Shown piece after piece: positions 1 through 8,735 of a DNA stretch of 64,000 bases. The position numbers were made by a program, and so were the translations under genes. Numbering within the stretch: position 1 is the first letter of the stretch; every line of letters starts with the position of its first letter. The DNA comes from Akkermansiaceae bacterium. GTDB taxonomy: Bacteria; Verrucomicrobiota; Verrucomicrobiia; Verrucomicrobiales; Akkermansiaceae. The notes under the pieces are model-generated. The model was not told where the DNA came from and did not search any database. It worked only from the letters and a program-made list of their open reading frames with translations. The stretch covers positions 43,163 through 107,162 of the forward strand of contig SUVN01000005.1 of the NCBI GenBank assembly GCA_015061985.1. The letters run 5' to 3'.

Positions 1-3000
1 GATTTCATCCCCTCCTGCTCAGCGGTAACACCGAAATGCAGCACCCCTTTTCCCTGTGCGGGCAGGGTAATCTTCTGCGCTGTTGCGTTGCTGTCCGTAC
101 AGACTGTCCAGGTGTGTTCCCTGTTGGTCTTATTGGTGACGGTGACCGGCAGTTGCAGCGTGTCTCCCACGCTCATGAAAAGCGGGGTGCCGGCGGTGAG
201 GGACACATCTCGGTCTACCTTCAGCATAGCCTCCGTTCCACCGTAGCTTGCGCCGTCTTTCCCCACAGCCAGAGCAAACACGCGATATCGGGTCAGCGTG
301 TCCGGCATTGTTACCGCAGCTGAGAAGTTTCCCCTGTCATCCGTCTCCGTCATCGGACACCAAAATGCCACCGGGTTGAAATCCCGCCGCAAACGGGGAT
401 TCTGTAGAGCCTCCTCATTTTGCTGCGGCTCTGAGCAGGCGGGTAAATGTTCATCCCATTCACCGGCGACTTCTGACAGAGCCCTGGCGCGGTAGGCATT
501 TCCGGAATTCATTCTGTAATGCCCTGAAATATCATCATACAGAGAGGAAGATTGACGAGAGAACGCATCCGCATCCCCGGAACACTTTCGGCAAAGCATC
601 TCTGTCCAGCATTCAAGCTGTCGCGAGATGGCGCGGTAAAAATGATAGTCTTCATCCGGGCTATTCAGAAACAAATAGTCGGGGTAATGTAAATGCGGCC
701 GACAGAAAGCCGTTCGGATGCTGTTGATGTCGAGTTTGTCATGAGGCGACAGATTCAGGAATCCTTCATCCACCGCAAACAAACAGACCTGTGCCGGGCA
801 GGGCGTCCCATCATGACGAAGAACTTTCCCGCTGACAGTCGTTGAACTACCCGGTGCCAACGGAACGTCTGATTCATTCAGCGTTACTTTCAACTGCCTT
901 TCAGGGCGTTCGATTCGGATGTCAGATAATGAGCGTGCATGTTTCAGCCGATATTCGCCGTTTTCCGGCATGGCAAGGAGCAGATAGCAGAGATAAGCAC
1001 CTTCCAACTCGTCCGGCAGGGGAATGGAGAGTTCTTTCTGTCCTCGGTGGAGTTCTACGGGAATGAGATGAGTCTGTCTGCCCACAAGTACGGCCCATGC
1101 CCGGCAATCCACCGGGAAAGGATGTTCGATAACCTGTTTCAGCTGCCCATGGGTGACAGATGTTCCGTAAATGTGTGGGAGGGGCAGTTCGTTGTCCTCA
1201 TCAGAGTAGAGAGTTCGGGTGTATGTGCTTCGGTAGGGCCTACCCTGACTGTCTGTGCCGGTGATGTCATATTCAAGACGAATCGTTCCCTTGATGCCCG
1301 GCAGGTAGGGCTTCAGATTCAGCGGAACACCTTCTTCTGCATGCGCCGGTACGGTAACTTTTTCTGTGAATAGCAGCTGCTTTTTTACCCCCTCCCAAGT
1401 GAGCCCGCTTGCCGTGGGAATAGAATACGGAAGCTGCGCCTTTACTGAAATCTGCAGCTCCTGAGCTCTCGGCAGCGGCATCCCGTTACAGTCATACGTG
1501 CGTACATTACCGTTTTCTTCGATGCGACAATAGAAATCCGTGCAATGTATCAGCTTGCGTTTCCAAATCCGGTGGTACTCCATGCGTTCATTTCGGACGG
1601 ATATTTCCGCTATCAGGTAGCGTCCGTTACTGTCGCGAGAAGGGGGGATGCTTCCACGTAATTCGGCTGTTCCCAAGGCGCTCAGGGGCAGCGTGTGTGT
1701 TTCTTGATGTCCTCCGCAGAAGAGGGTAATTTCTGCTTCCCCATCGCTAACCGGAGTACCTGTGAGTGTCTTTGCTTCGATTTGCAGGGTATAAGCATCC
1801 GGGTTAAAGTCCCGATTGAGTGTTAATTCTGCCGTGGCATGGAAATCATGGCGACGGAATTCCTCGCAGGTGATGTATTCTGAACTCAATCGTGGCTCTT
1901 CCTCTGTGCCGAATACAATCTGATGCGACCCTATACTCTTGTCCTTTCCCTCCGGCAGGATGAATTCGGCACAGAACGTACCAAACGGTGAGATATCGAC
2001 CGCCTTTTCAGCAAGAATATCGGTATCCCCTCGCAATAACTGTAATTTCCCCTGAGTGGTTGAGGGCGTGCGGATATGCCCATCCTCCGACCATCCTCGA
2101 AGAACACCCCAGACATGCACCGTATCCCCCGGGCGATAATACGTTCGGTCAGTAATCAGTTGAGCCGTCTTATCCGATACAGAGGAAGAGTCATCGGTTT
2201 TCGAGTAGCTTATCTTCCGGCAGAGGTAGTCATCGCCATGTTGCACAAGCAGTGTGCCGTTTCTGATATCATGAGGAATGTGTATGCCCCCGTTGGTTGA
2301 AGGGATGTTTCTGACAGGACCGTCATCCATACGGATGCTTGCCTCTGCTGACTGAATGATATCCCCCGCACTGCGAGAGAGAAGATGCAGCAGACGTGTT
2401 TCATCTTCAAATACAGTCGATATATCCGTATAATTGACTACTCGATACAGGGTGGATTGAGCCTTCTCCGGCGCGATGCGGCAGATATCCTCCGTTGCTT
2501 GCAGGTTGATTTCCAGAAGGTAATATCCGTAAGACGGCAGGCCCTTGCAGAGCTGTTCACGCTGCAAGTTTGTTTCCACCGGCAGCGAGTCTCCCTGAAT
2601 ACCCGTGAGGTTGATGTGTCGGGGAGTTCCTGCTGCAGAAACGGCTTTAATGTTCTGAACCGTGCGGCAGATTTGTTCATCCGAAGATGTTTTCTCGAAG
2701 CCTTCTGAGTAGACGATGGCATCCAGAAGCTCCTCCAATCGGATAATTTCTTCCGGCGGGATGCGGTAAGCCGTCACTTCGATATGGCTGATGCCCATGC
2801 TTTTCAATATCCACGTTCCTCGAGAATGCTCCTTGCCGTCACCCATACGGAAAACAGCCTGTGGGCAAGCCGGATGAAGCTGCAGGGTATGCCGCTGCGG
2901 CTCGGTGCGTTTCAGCCCGGCAGCGGTGGATATATTGACGGGAACATCCAATTGAACTGTTCGGCCCAAGCCGCCGCTGACCCGAATGAGCAGGGAATCA

Positions 3001-4139
3001 GGAGTGCTGTTCCTGAAAGAGTAGCCATCTATCAGCTCTTCCTCATCTGCCCCGAGGAATGAAGAGAGCCGCAGCTGCCTCTCATCGGAATCGTATTCCG
3101 TCTGAGCCTGACCGGATATCAGCTGAAAAGTAACCGTCCCATCCTCTCCCTGCCATTTTCGGATAGTTTCATCTTCTGAGGGAACTGCCTTCTTGCCGTC
3201 AATGCTGATACTCAGTTCTCTGAGCAGGCGGTCGGCACTTTCGTGGGAAAGCGGAGCGTTGAATATCAGACTTATGTCGATATCTGCACTTGTGGAATCG
3301 GGGCCGACATCAAGATGATACTGCATTTCTGTGCTTGATTGCAGGGCTCGCTTCCCCGTGATGCCTTTGTCCAGAAGGCTACCGGACGTAAAGCCGCTTG
3401 TTTCTTCTGCCCGGGCTACCAGCTGCCATGGCCCCGGTGTTGACAATTCTTCCTCTGCCTGCACCAGTACGGTCTGCGGCAGCGGGGTATCCGGCGTCAG
3501 CGTTTCGGGATATTTCTGATAACGTTTCGGTAAGTTTTTAAGAATTTTGTTCATGAAATACGGCAGATTCAAGTGCCCATCCGTCTGTATATGTCGCATT
3601 TGAGCCGTCATTACCCGACAGGGGACTTCTGTTCCTTGCTCATTGATAAAGAAATAGCGGACAGGAGACTGCGGAGAGAATGCTTGGGCTTCCGCATGGT
3701 GAGCCCCCGCGACCGTTACCAGAAAAGAACATCGTTCCATCCCCATCACTTCCACGGCTTTCTGAGCAGCAGGGCGGCAGCGCAGGTGATAGACGGTTTC
3801 TTCCAAAGGCTGGCCATTGAGGAAGAATGCCTTTTCGGCCGGGAATTCCAGTTTGTACTCCGTTTGGTAACGGCAGCCCTCCGGGAAATCAATCCGCAGC
3901 ATGTCCTGCTGCTCCCAGTAAAGAGTGGGTACGTGTTCCTCATCACCGCTGATACTCAGTCCTTCTGCCTTATTGCCCGTCTTATCCTCTGTAACCATGG
4001 CTTCCGGCATGGGCAGGAATACGCTGTGCGGATACCTCTTCATCAGCTCCTTTATCAGCACCTCGCGCTCCGTTCCGGCCAACGCAAAACCGTAACACCA
4101 CCCGATGATGCACGCCAGTATGAAAAAGACTGTTCTCAT
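1..4139 (-). CDS. Alpha-2-macroglobulin family protein, 3' end outside window
   Basis: Open reading frame on the minus strand starting with ATG at 4139 and still open at base 1 (1379 codons visible). It is missing from the ORF track because its stop lies outside. The N-terminus (MRTVFFILACIIGWCYGFALA) is a signal peptide, so the protein is exported. Around residue 656 the segment TDRTYYRPGDTVHVWGV is a classic MG2 macroglobulin motif. Around residue 1250 MPDTLTRYRVFALAVGKDG matches the A2M domain core. Bacterial members trap periplasmic or surface proteases, and many carry a CxEQ thioester further downstream; that part is not visible, so trapping chemistry cannot be judged. No pbpC, the usual partner, is in the window. 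The family call is confident; the exact role is inferred. Confidence 0.9.
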   Translation of the reverse strand, partial: MRTVFFILACIIGWCYGFALAGTEREVLIKELMKRYPHSVFLPMPEAMVTEDKTGNKAEGLSISGDEEHVPTLYWEQQDMLRIDFPEGCRYQTEYKLEFPAEKAFFLNGQPLEETVYHLRCRPAAQKAVEVMGMERCSFLVTVAGAHHAEAQAFSPQSPVRYFFINEQGTEVPCRVMTAQMRHIQTDGHLNLPYFMNKILKNLPKRYQKYPETLTPDTPLPQTVLVQAEEELSTPGPWQLVARAEETSGFTSGSLLDKGITGKRALQSSTEMQYHLDVGPDSTSADIDISLIFNAPLSHESADRLLRELSISIDGKKAVPSEDETIRKWQGEDGTVTFQLISGQAQTEYDSDERQLRLSSFLGADEEELIDGYSFRNSTPDSLLIRVSGGLGRTVQLDVPVNISTAAGLKRTEPQRHTLQLHPACPQAVFRMGDGKEHSRGTWILKSMGISHIEVTAYRIPPEEIIRLEELLDAIVYSEGFEKTSSDEQICRTVQNIKAVSAAGTPRHINLTGIQGDSLPVETNLQREQLCKGLPSYGYYLLEINLQATEDICRIAPEKAQSTLYRVVNYTDISTVFEDETRLLHLLSRSAGDIIQSAEASIRMDDGPVRNIPSTNGGIHIPHDIRNGTLLVQHGDDYLCRKISYSKTDDSSSVSDKTAQLITDRTYYRPGDTVHVWGVLRGWSEDGHIRTPSTTQGKLQLLRGDTDILAEKAVDISPFGTFCAEFILPEGKDKSIGSHQIVFGTEEEPRLSSEYITCEEFRRHDFHATAELTLNRDFNPDAYTLQIEAKTLTGTPVSDGEAEITLFCGGHQETHTLPLSALGTAELRGSIPPSRDSNGRYLIAEISVRNERMEYHRIWKRKLIHCTDFYCRIEENGNVRTYDCNGMPLPRAQELQISVKAQLPYSIPTASGLTWEGVKKQLLFTEKVTVPAHAEEGVPLNLKPYLPGIKGTIRLEYDITGTDSQGRPYRSTYTRTLYSDEDNELPLPHIYGTSVTHGQLKQVIEHPFPVDCRAWAVLVGRQTHLIPVELHRGQKELSIPLPDELEGAYLCYLLLAMPENGEYRLKHARSLSDIRIERPERQLKVTLNESDVPLAPGSSTTVSGKVLRHDGTPCPAQVCLFAVDEGFLNLSPHDKLDINSIRTAFCRPHLHYPDYLFLNSPDEDYHFYRAISRQLECWTEMLCRKCSGDADAFSRQSSSLYDDISGHYRMNSGNAYRARALSEVAGEWDEHLPACSEPQQNEEALQNPRLRRDFNPVAFWCPMTETDDRGNFSAAVTMPDTLTRYRVFALAVGKDGASYGGTEAMLKVDRDVSLTAGTPLFMSVGDTLQLPVTVTNKTNREHTWTVCTDSNATAQKITLPAQGKGVLHFGVTAEQEGMK

Positions 4140-4233
4140 AGTTCTCTACCCTATATAATCCACATCAATGCCGAATCCGCAATAAAAAACAGCAAAAATC
4201 CGTGACAGGTGACGATATGTCTGAAAAATCTGC

Positions 4234-4262
4234 TTCACGCAGACAGAAAAGGGTGATAGAAT
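4234..4262 (+). promoter_or_regulatory. Sigma70-type promoter of the GH109-like gene
   Basis: TTCACG, 17-bp spacer, TAGAAT. The -10 overlaps the ATG at 4261, so transcription should begin near 4269 and the ORF-track start at 4261 would lie upstream of the transcript. This favours ATG 4285. Confidence 0.55.
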
Positions 4263-4284
4263 GATGCGCGAATGCGGCGTATCT

Positions 4285-5700
4285 ATGAACGAAACCGCTC
4301 ACACCATGATGGAGGAACAACAGCAGGCCACGACCGATGTGGCACAGTTCATTCACGAGAAAAATACGAGACCGCTCGCGGAGGGGGAGTCCGTGGCCTT
4401 GCGCCCGGACGGTTCCATTTACATGGGAAACTATGCAGCTGAGCCCATTGAGCTGGTGCGAGTGGCCATTATCGGACTGAGTGAGCGAGGGATTCCGCAG
4501 ACGCTGCAATTTGTCTCCATCCCGCATTGTTCTGTGGTGGGGTTGTGTGATTTGCAGCCGGAAGCGGCTCATGAGGCAGCAGCCGAACTGGAAAAACGCT
4601 GTGGGCTTCGTCCTGCGGTGTTTGAGGATTATCTGCAGATGCTCGATGAGCTGAAGCCCGATGCCGTCTTTATCAATACGTCATGGGAAACGCATGCGGC
4701 CATGGCGGTGGCCTGCATGGAGCATGGGGCTCATGCTTTTGTAGAGGTGCCGCTGGCAACCACGATTGAAGGACTCTGGCAGATTGTTGATGCCTCTGAG
4801 CGCACGCATCGCCACTGCATGATGCTCGAAAATGTGAACTACGGGCGCGTGGAGCTCATGTTCCTGAACATGGTTCGACAGGGACTGGTGGGTGAGCCGG
4901 TTCATGCAGAGGCGGCTTACATTCACGATTTGCGCAGCCGTATGCTCAGCGATGCAGCGGCGGGCAATATCTGGCGCACCAGCCATTTCGCTGCCCGAAA
5001 CGGCAATCTCTATCCCACCCACGGACTGGGGCCTGTGGCTCAATACATGAGTCTGGCCCGGACGGAAGATACCTTTGACAGCATTGTGTCCATGAGCAGT
5101 CTTTCTCTGGGGCGCGCCGCTTTTGTGCAGCGGGAATTGCCGGAGGACCACCCCTGGCAGAATCTCGATTTCCGATGCGGCGATGTCAATACCAGCATTA
5201 TCCGCACCCGCGCGGGGCGCACCATCCTGGTGCAATGGGACGAGACAACACCGCGCCCGTACAATCGTAAGAATATGATTGCCGGCACGCTGGGCGTACT
5301 GGCCGGCTTCCCCACCCGCGTGGCAGGCGAGCACCTCAGCCCGCCTCCTGCTCCGGCTGATGATTCCTGCGGCGGCTTCAGCGGTGAGGATTGCTGCCAG
5401 TGGTACATGGGAGCAGAAGCAGAAGCTGACCTCTTTGCCCGTTATGAGCACCCGCTCTATGCCCGCCTGGGCGATGAGATGGCACGCAACGGAGGGATGG
5501 ATTTCATCATGCTCAGCCGCGTTATTGAGTGCCTGCATCGCGGTGAACCTCTCGACCAGAATGTGTACGAGGGGGCTTTCTGGTCTGCTGTCGGTCCGCT
5601 TTCGGAAATGTCGGTCTCGCAGGGCGGTGCCCCGCAGCATTTTCCCGATTTTACACGCGGTGACTGGTGCCATACCCCTCCTTTGGGGATTGTGAACTGA
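4285..5700 (+). CDS. GH109-like Gfo/Idh/MocA family protein (putative alpha-N-acetylgalactosaminidase)
   Basis: A 471-residue NAD-dependent Rossmann protein. GH109 signatures are clear: a Rossmann strand VRVAIIGLSERG, VEVPLATTIEGLWQIVDASERT, HCMMLEN, and NGNLYPTHGLGPVAQYM, the last being typical of GH109. GH109 enzymes remove terminal N-acetylgalactosamine by a transient NAD+ redox mechanism, and mucin degraders such as Akkermansia carry several. Unlike many members it has no Tat or Sec signal; the N-terminal 50 or so residues are polar. It would therefore act in the cytoplasm, on imported GalNAc oligosaccharides or on another sugar. The start was moved from 4261 to 4285 because the promoter overlaps the earlier ATGs. 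Substrate is inferred from family only. Confidence 0.8.
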   Translation: MNETAHTMMEEQQQATTDVAQFIHEKNTRPLAEGESVALRPDGSIYMGNYAAEPIELVRVAIIGLSERGIPQTLQFVSIPHCSVVGLCDLQPEAAHEAAAELEKRCGLRPAVFEDYLQMLDELKPDAVFINTSWETHAAMAVACMEHGAHAFVEVPLATTIEGLWQIVDASERTHRHCMMLENVNYGRVELMFLNMVRQGLVGEPVHAEAAYIHDLRSRMLSDAAAGNIWRTSHFAARNGNLYPTHGLGPVAQYMSLARTEDTFDSIVSMSSLSLGRAAFVQRELPEDHPWQNLDFRCGDVNTSIIRTRAGRTILVQWDETTPRPYNRKNMIAGTLGVLAGFPTRVAGEHLSPPPAPADDSCGGFSGEDCCQWYMGAEAEADLFARYEHPLYARLGDEMARNGGMDFIMLSRVIECLHRGEPLDQNVYEGAFWSAVGPLSEMSVSQGGAPQHFPDFTRGDWCHTPPLGIVN

Positions 5701-5749
5701 TTTTCGTAACAAAAAAATCAACTTTTCCTGATTATTATGCATGGTTGCA

Positions 5750-5778
5750 TTGACAATTCCTGTCTTAACAGGTAAAAT
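5750..5778 (+). promoter_or_regulatory. Strong sigma70-type promoter for the Sel1-repeat gene
   Basis: TTGACA, exactly 17 bp, TAAAAT. Transcription should begin near 5785, downstream of the ATG at 5741 used by the ORF track. Confidence 0.75.
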
Positions 5779-5809
5779 GACGATGCTCCTCCATGGTTTT
5801 TCTCCGGAT

Positions 5810-6403
5810 ATGAAAAAATTAGTGTTCGTCTTTTGTGTTCTGCTTGCGCTGGGAATTGCTGCGCACTATAACAAGGAAACTTTGATGGCATGGATGTCCC
5901 CGGAGAAAGAGGGCCCACCCACTCCTGCCGCTCCCAACGAAGCGAAGCCAGCGGCTCAGCCTGCTCCTGCGGAACAGCCCCCGGTCGAACCTGCTGTGGC
6001 AGAAGTTTCTGAGGAGGTGAAGGCTCTGCAGTTTGCCGCAGAAGGCGGGGATGCCGTGGCGCAGTGTAATTTGGGCCTTTGTCTGGAGTCCGGCGAGGGG
6101 ATTGCCACCGACGCTGCGGCTGCGGTCGAGATGTATCGCAAATCTGCGGAGCAGGGGAATGCTGCTGCGTGTTTCAATCTGGCGCGCTGCTATGTGAACG
6201 GGTTTGGCGTGGAGCCGGACGTGGCTCAGTTCATCAGCTGGTGCCGTAAGGGCGCAGAAGCAGGCAATGCCGATGCCATGTATACGCTGGGTATGTGCTA
6301 CAAGCAAGGTCTGGGAGTGGAGGCATCCGCTCAGGAAGCAGAGGTATGGCTTCGCAAAGCGGCTGACCTCAACCACGAAAAGGCAACCGCCGAGCTCAAT
6401 TGA
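5810..6403 (+). CDS. Sel1-repeat (TPR-like) protein with N-terminal membrane anchor or signal
   Basis: A 197-residue protein starting MKKLVFVFCVLLALGIAAHYNK, a hydrophobic segment that is either an uncleaved anchor or a signal peptide. A Pro/Ala/Glu-rich linker follows, then about three Sel1-like repeats (for example AVAQCNLGLCLESGEGIATD and DAMYTLGMCYKQGLGVEAS). Such repeats are alpha/alpha solenoids that bind proteins; no enzymatic motif is present. The ORF-track start at 5741 lies inside the promoter; ATG 5783 is possible but would leave almost no leader, so 5810 was chosen. It is a single-gene transcript closed by a strong hairpin. Function is unknown. Confidence 0.8.
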   Translation: MKKLVFVFCVLLALGIAAHYNKETLMAWMSPEKEGPPTPAAPNEAKPAAQPAPAEQPPVEPAVAEVSEEVKALQFAAEGGDAVAQCNLGLCLESGEGIATDAAAAVEMYRKSAEQGNAAACFNLARCYVNGFGVEPDVAQFISWCRKGAEAGNADAMYTLGMCYKQGLGVEASAQEAEVWLRKAADLNHEKATAELN

Positions 6404-6430
6404 TATTTTTCCGCGAACTCGTAACAGAGA

Positions 6431-6464
6431 GCGGGCTCATGCACATCCGAATGCATGAGCCCGC
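6431..6464. terminator. Convergent terminator hairpin
   Basis: Perfect 13-bp stem GCGGGCTCATGCA paired with its complement across an 8-nt loop, followed by TTTG. It lies between two convergent genes and may serve both strands, although neither side has a long T-tract. Confidence 0.7.
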
Positions 6465-6495
6465 TTTGTCGTGTTGCGTAAGATGAAAGGGGAAA

Positions 6496-7698
6496 TCAAT
6501 ACCCCTGCCAGAACTTCAGTTCAGCAGCGGGGATGGAGTCTCCGGGCTTGAGAGAATCCCAGTTGAAGACGATGCGCGTGCGGAATCGGGAACCGTCGGG
6601 CTTGCCGAAGAGCAAGTCGATGGCCTGTTCACCGTTGCGGACGTTCTTCAGCCGCTGTAACTCGCAGAGGGGGATGCGGACGCTGCACGTCTGCCTACCC
6701 TTCCCGTCACGCTCACGAGCCATCAGGAAAGCAATGGCATCGTAATCGCGGTTGACGGTGTATTCCGGATCCTGAATGTAGGCATTCACGCAGAAATCCT
6801 CTTCGCAGCGCAGCGTCAGGTTCAGAGCCTGTCCATCATACACGATGCTGAGTCCTTCAACCGTGGGCTCAGCAGCATTGTCCGGATAGAACTGCGGTGC
6901 CTTGCCATCCACGGCGAAAGTCTCCGAACAGTCCAGAATGCTGCATGAGGAAGGAGTCAGATAGGTCGGCTTGAGCCCGAAAGTGTAATTGCCGCTGCCC
7001 ATCAGGGGAGTCCCCAGCTCGGCATTCATGCCGGTGGGCCCGTCATTGTGGGGAAGGTTGAGACCATGCCCCAGCTCATGCGCAAAACCGCCATACCACT
7101 TGGTGAGAAGTCTGCCCTGGGGCGTATTCTGTCCCAGATATTTGATATCGAAATCCGGGTAGTCCAGCGCAAAACAGTTGCGACCCAGCCCGTAGAACGG
7201 CACACCGCCGGGATTGCTGTTGCTGTACTCTTCGTCATAGTGCGTGGGCATGATAACGAAGGTGTGGTGGCTGAACTTCTTGTCGGGATGCGCATCAAAA
7301 TAGGCATTCACCTCTTCCAGACAGGCGTTGTGCCCGGTGCCGTAGCTGTATTCCTTGTGTCCCTTTTTACCGCGAATGAGGATGATGTCCACCTCTCCGT
7401 TGGGCAGCATATTCAGCCCGAATGCGCGCTTACCGTAGCCGTTGCGATCCATTTCCTTTGCGTAGAATTGCTGCAGATAGAGCAGCAATTCGCTGATGCG
7501 ACGCTGATAATCCGCAATCGGCTCATTGTCATTTCCCGTAAAATAGACCACATTGAGCTTGTTTGCCGGTTTTTCCAGCTCCACACTATCAGCCAGATGA
7601 GCCTTGGCCGCATCCGAAAAATGCTCCGGACAGGCTCCGCTGGCCACAGAAGCCATAGCAAGCACACTTATCGCAGAAAACCAAACAGGTGTCTTCAT
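6496..7698 (-). CDS. Secreted metzincin-like zinc metalloprotease
   Basis: A 400-residue protein with a signal peptide (MKTPVWFSAISVLAMASVASGA). Residues 207-217 read HELGHGLNLPH, an HExxHxxxxxH zinc site of metzincin type, followed by N-D, and GTPLMGSGN (Met233) is a plausible Met-turn. The usual glycine after the second His is Asn here. The C-terminal 150 residues form a separate, beta-rich domain with a Cys pair (CEEDFC). It would cleave proteins or glycoproteins outside the cytoplasm; mucin is an attractive substrate in a gut organism but that is inference. It has its own near-leaderless promoter and stands alone. Confidence 0.8.
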   Translation of the reverse strand: MKTPVWFSAISVLAMASVASGACPEHFSDAAKAHLADSVELEKPANKLNVVYFTGNDNEPIADYQRRISELLLYLQQFYAKEMDRNGYGKRAFGLNMLPNGEVDIILIRGKKGHKEYSYGTGHNACLEEVNAYFDAHPDKKFSHHTFVIMPTHYDEEYSNSNPGGVPFYGLGRNCFALDYPDFDIKYLGQNTPQGRLLTKWYGGFAHELGHGLNLPHNDGPTGMNAELGTPLMGSGNYTFGLKPTYLTPSSCSILDCSETFAVDGKAPQFYPDNAAEPTVEGLSIVYDGQALNLTLRCEEDFCVNAYIQDPEYTVNRDYDAIAFLMARERDGKGRQTCSVRIPLCELQRLKNVRNGEQAIDLLFGKPDGSRFRTRIVFNWDSLKPGDSIPAAELKFWQGY

Positions 7699-7704
7699 GC
7701 CCTG

Positions 7705-7733
7705 ATTCTATCAGTTTTTCTCCTCAGCCGCAA
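7705..7733 (-). promoter_or_regulatory. Near-leaderless promoter of the metzincin-like gene
   Basis: On the minus strand TTGCGG, 17 bp, TAGAAT, then only 6 nt (CAGGGC) before ATG. Transcription is expected to start at or next to the start codon. Confidence 0.65.
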
Positions 7734-7952
7734 GCTGAATTTTCGCTCCATATCCGCGCAGAATATGTGCATGTATGTTTCGCATCCTTTCGGTTTGACT
7801 GTTGCATAATCGGTTGATAATGTCATTTCCGACATGAAATGAACATGAATTCAGCATCACGATTGTCATAGACAGATATATACGCAGAAACAGCTGAATC
7901 CACAGAGGAATCCAGCTGTTTACGTGTATGAAAAAAAAGGAGAGAAGAAGAA
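7734..7952. other. Intergenic region, about 220 bp
   Basis: Lies between the 3D-domain gene and the metzincin-like promoter. No convincing ORF, RNA gene or strong terminator was seen; the AT-rich stretch 7810-7900 holds only short tracts. Confidence 0.5.
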
Positions 7953-8582
7953 TCAGCCCTTGTTCTGGGCGGCTTGCATCTGGCGCTCCAGGGCGGCGTA
8001 CATGCGGCGGCAGTGTTTGTAGCCGCGCCGGCCTGCGAGCTGCTGCATGCTGCGGGTGGGGGAGCCCCACTCGATGACCTCAATTTCAACGATGCGGGTA
8101 GCCCACTTGCGCATGAGCGCCTTGGACGGATGGTAGATGTCGATGGTGGCGGTGCCGACAAGCGCGCTGCCATAGTCATCTACAATATAGGTGTAGGGCT
8201 CACCCTTAATCTTGAACTTGGTGCCCAAAGGATAAACCGACCAGTCGGCGGCCGCACTGCGAACCTCATCGGTGTACTTGAGGTAGGTGCCTGCTGCACT
8301 CTTGGGGCCGTAGGCAATATGGTCGCTTTCCGAATGCGTGTAAGCCGTCGTGCGTACCACGCGGTTCTTTTGCTTGGGATGGTAGTACGGCAGCCCGTGC
8401 TTATCGCGTCCGAGATTGGGTAAATCCTTATCCGGGGCAGCGCTGGGGCTGGGAGCAGCAGGGGGGATGAAGCCACTGCTGGTGGCGTGGGGATTGGCCT
8501 TGGCAGCATGTGCAGGCACAGCGGTGCCCGTCAGCAGAAGACCTACTGCGGCGGTCAGAGCGGTGGTGAGTTTTTTGAACAT
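7953..8582 (-). CDS. Secreted 3D-domain (RlpA/MltA-like double-psi beta-barrel) protein
   Basis: A 209-residue exported protein. The start is placed at 8582 (MFKKLTTALTAAVGLLLTGTAVPAHA) because this gives a clean signal peptide; the ORF-track start adds 24 polar residues. After a Pro-rich linker the segment VVRTTAYTHSESDHIAYG and the downstream IVDDYGSALVGTATIDIY carry the aspartates of the 3D motif, found at the end of MltA-like lytic transglycosylases and in spore/Rpf-type wall enzymes. Only the 3D domain is present, so it is probably a peptidoglycan-binding or cleaving accessory. It follows the murC-murB/ddl/ftsQ cluster on the same strand, fitting a wall role. Confidence 0.8.
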   Translation of the reverse strand: MFKKLTTALTAAVGLLLTGTAVPAHAAKANPHATSSGFIPPAAPSPSAAPDKDLPNLGRDKHGLPYYHPKQKNRVVRTTAYTHSESDHIAYGPKSAAGTYLKYTDEVRSAAADWSVYPLGTKFKIKGEPYTYIVDDYGSALVGTATIDIYHPSKALMRKWATRIVEIEVIEWGSPTRSMQQLAGRRGYKHCRRMYAALERQMQAAQNKG

Positions 8583-8735
8583 GTTGTCAGTTTGTATTGA
8601 AAAATGTAGCCCCTGTTTTTCGGAAATAACAGGTGTGTCAGAAGAGTCTATCACAAACCGGAATTTATGACAAGCAAATTCCTGCCTGTTTTGTCAAATT
8701 TTGCAAAATAATGAAAGATTGATGAAAGAATGTAA

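Noticed and set aside
3573-4205. 210-aa ORF and other plus-strand ORFs over 36-4205
   Set aside because: All lie opposite the alpha-2-macroglobulin frame, which is open across the whole stretch and has recognisable domains.
4681-5742. 353-aa ORF opposite the GH109-like gene
   Set aside because: Shadow of a gene with strong family motifs.
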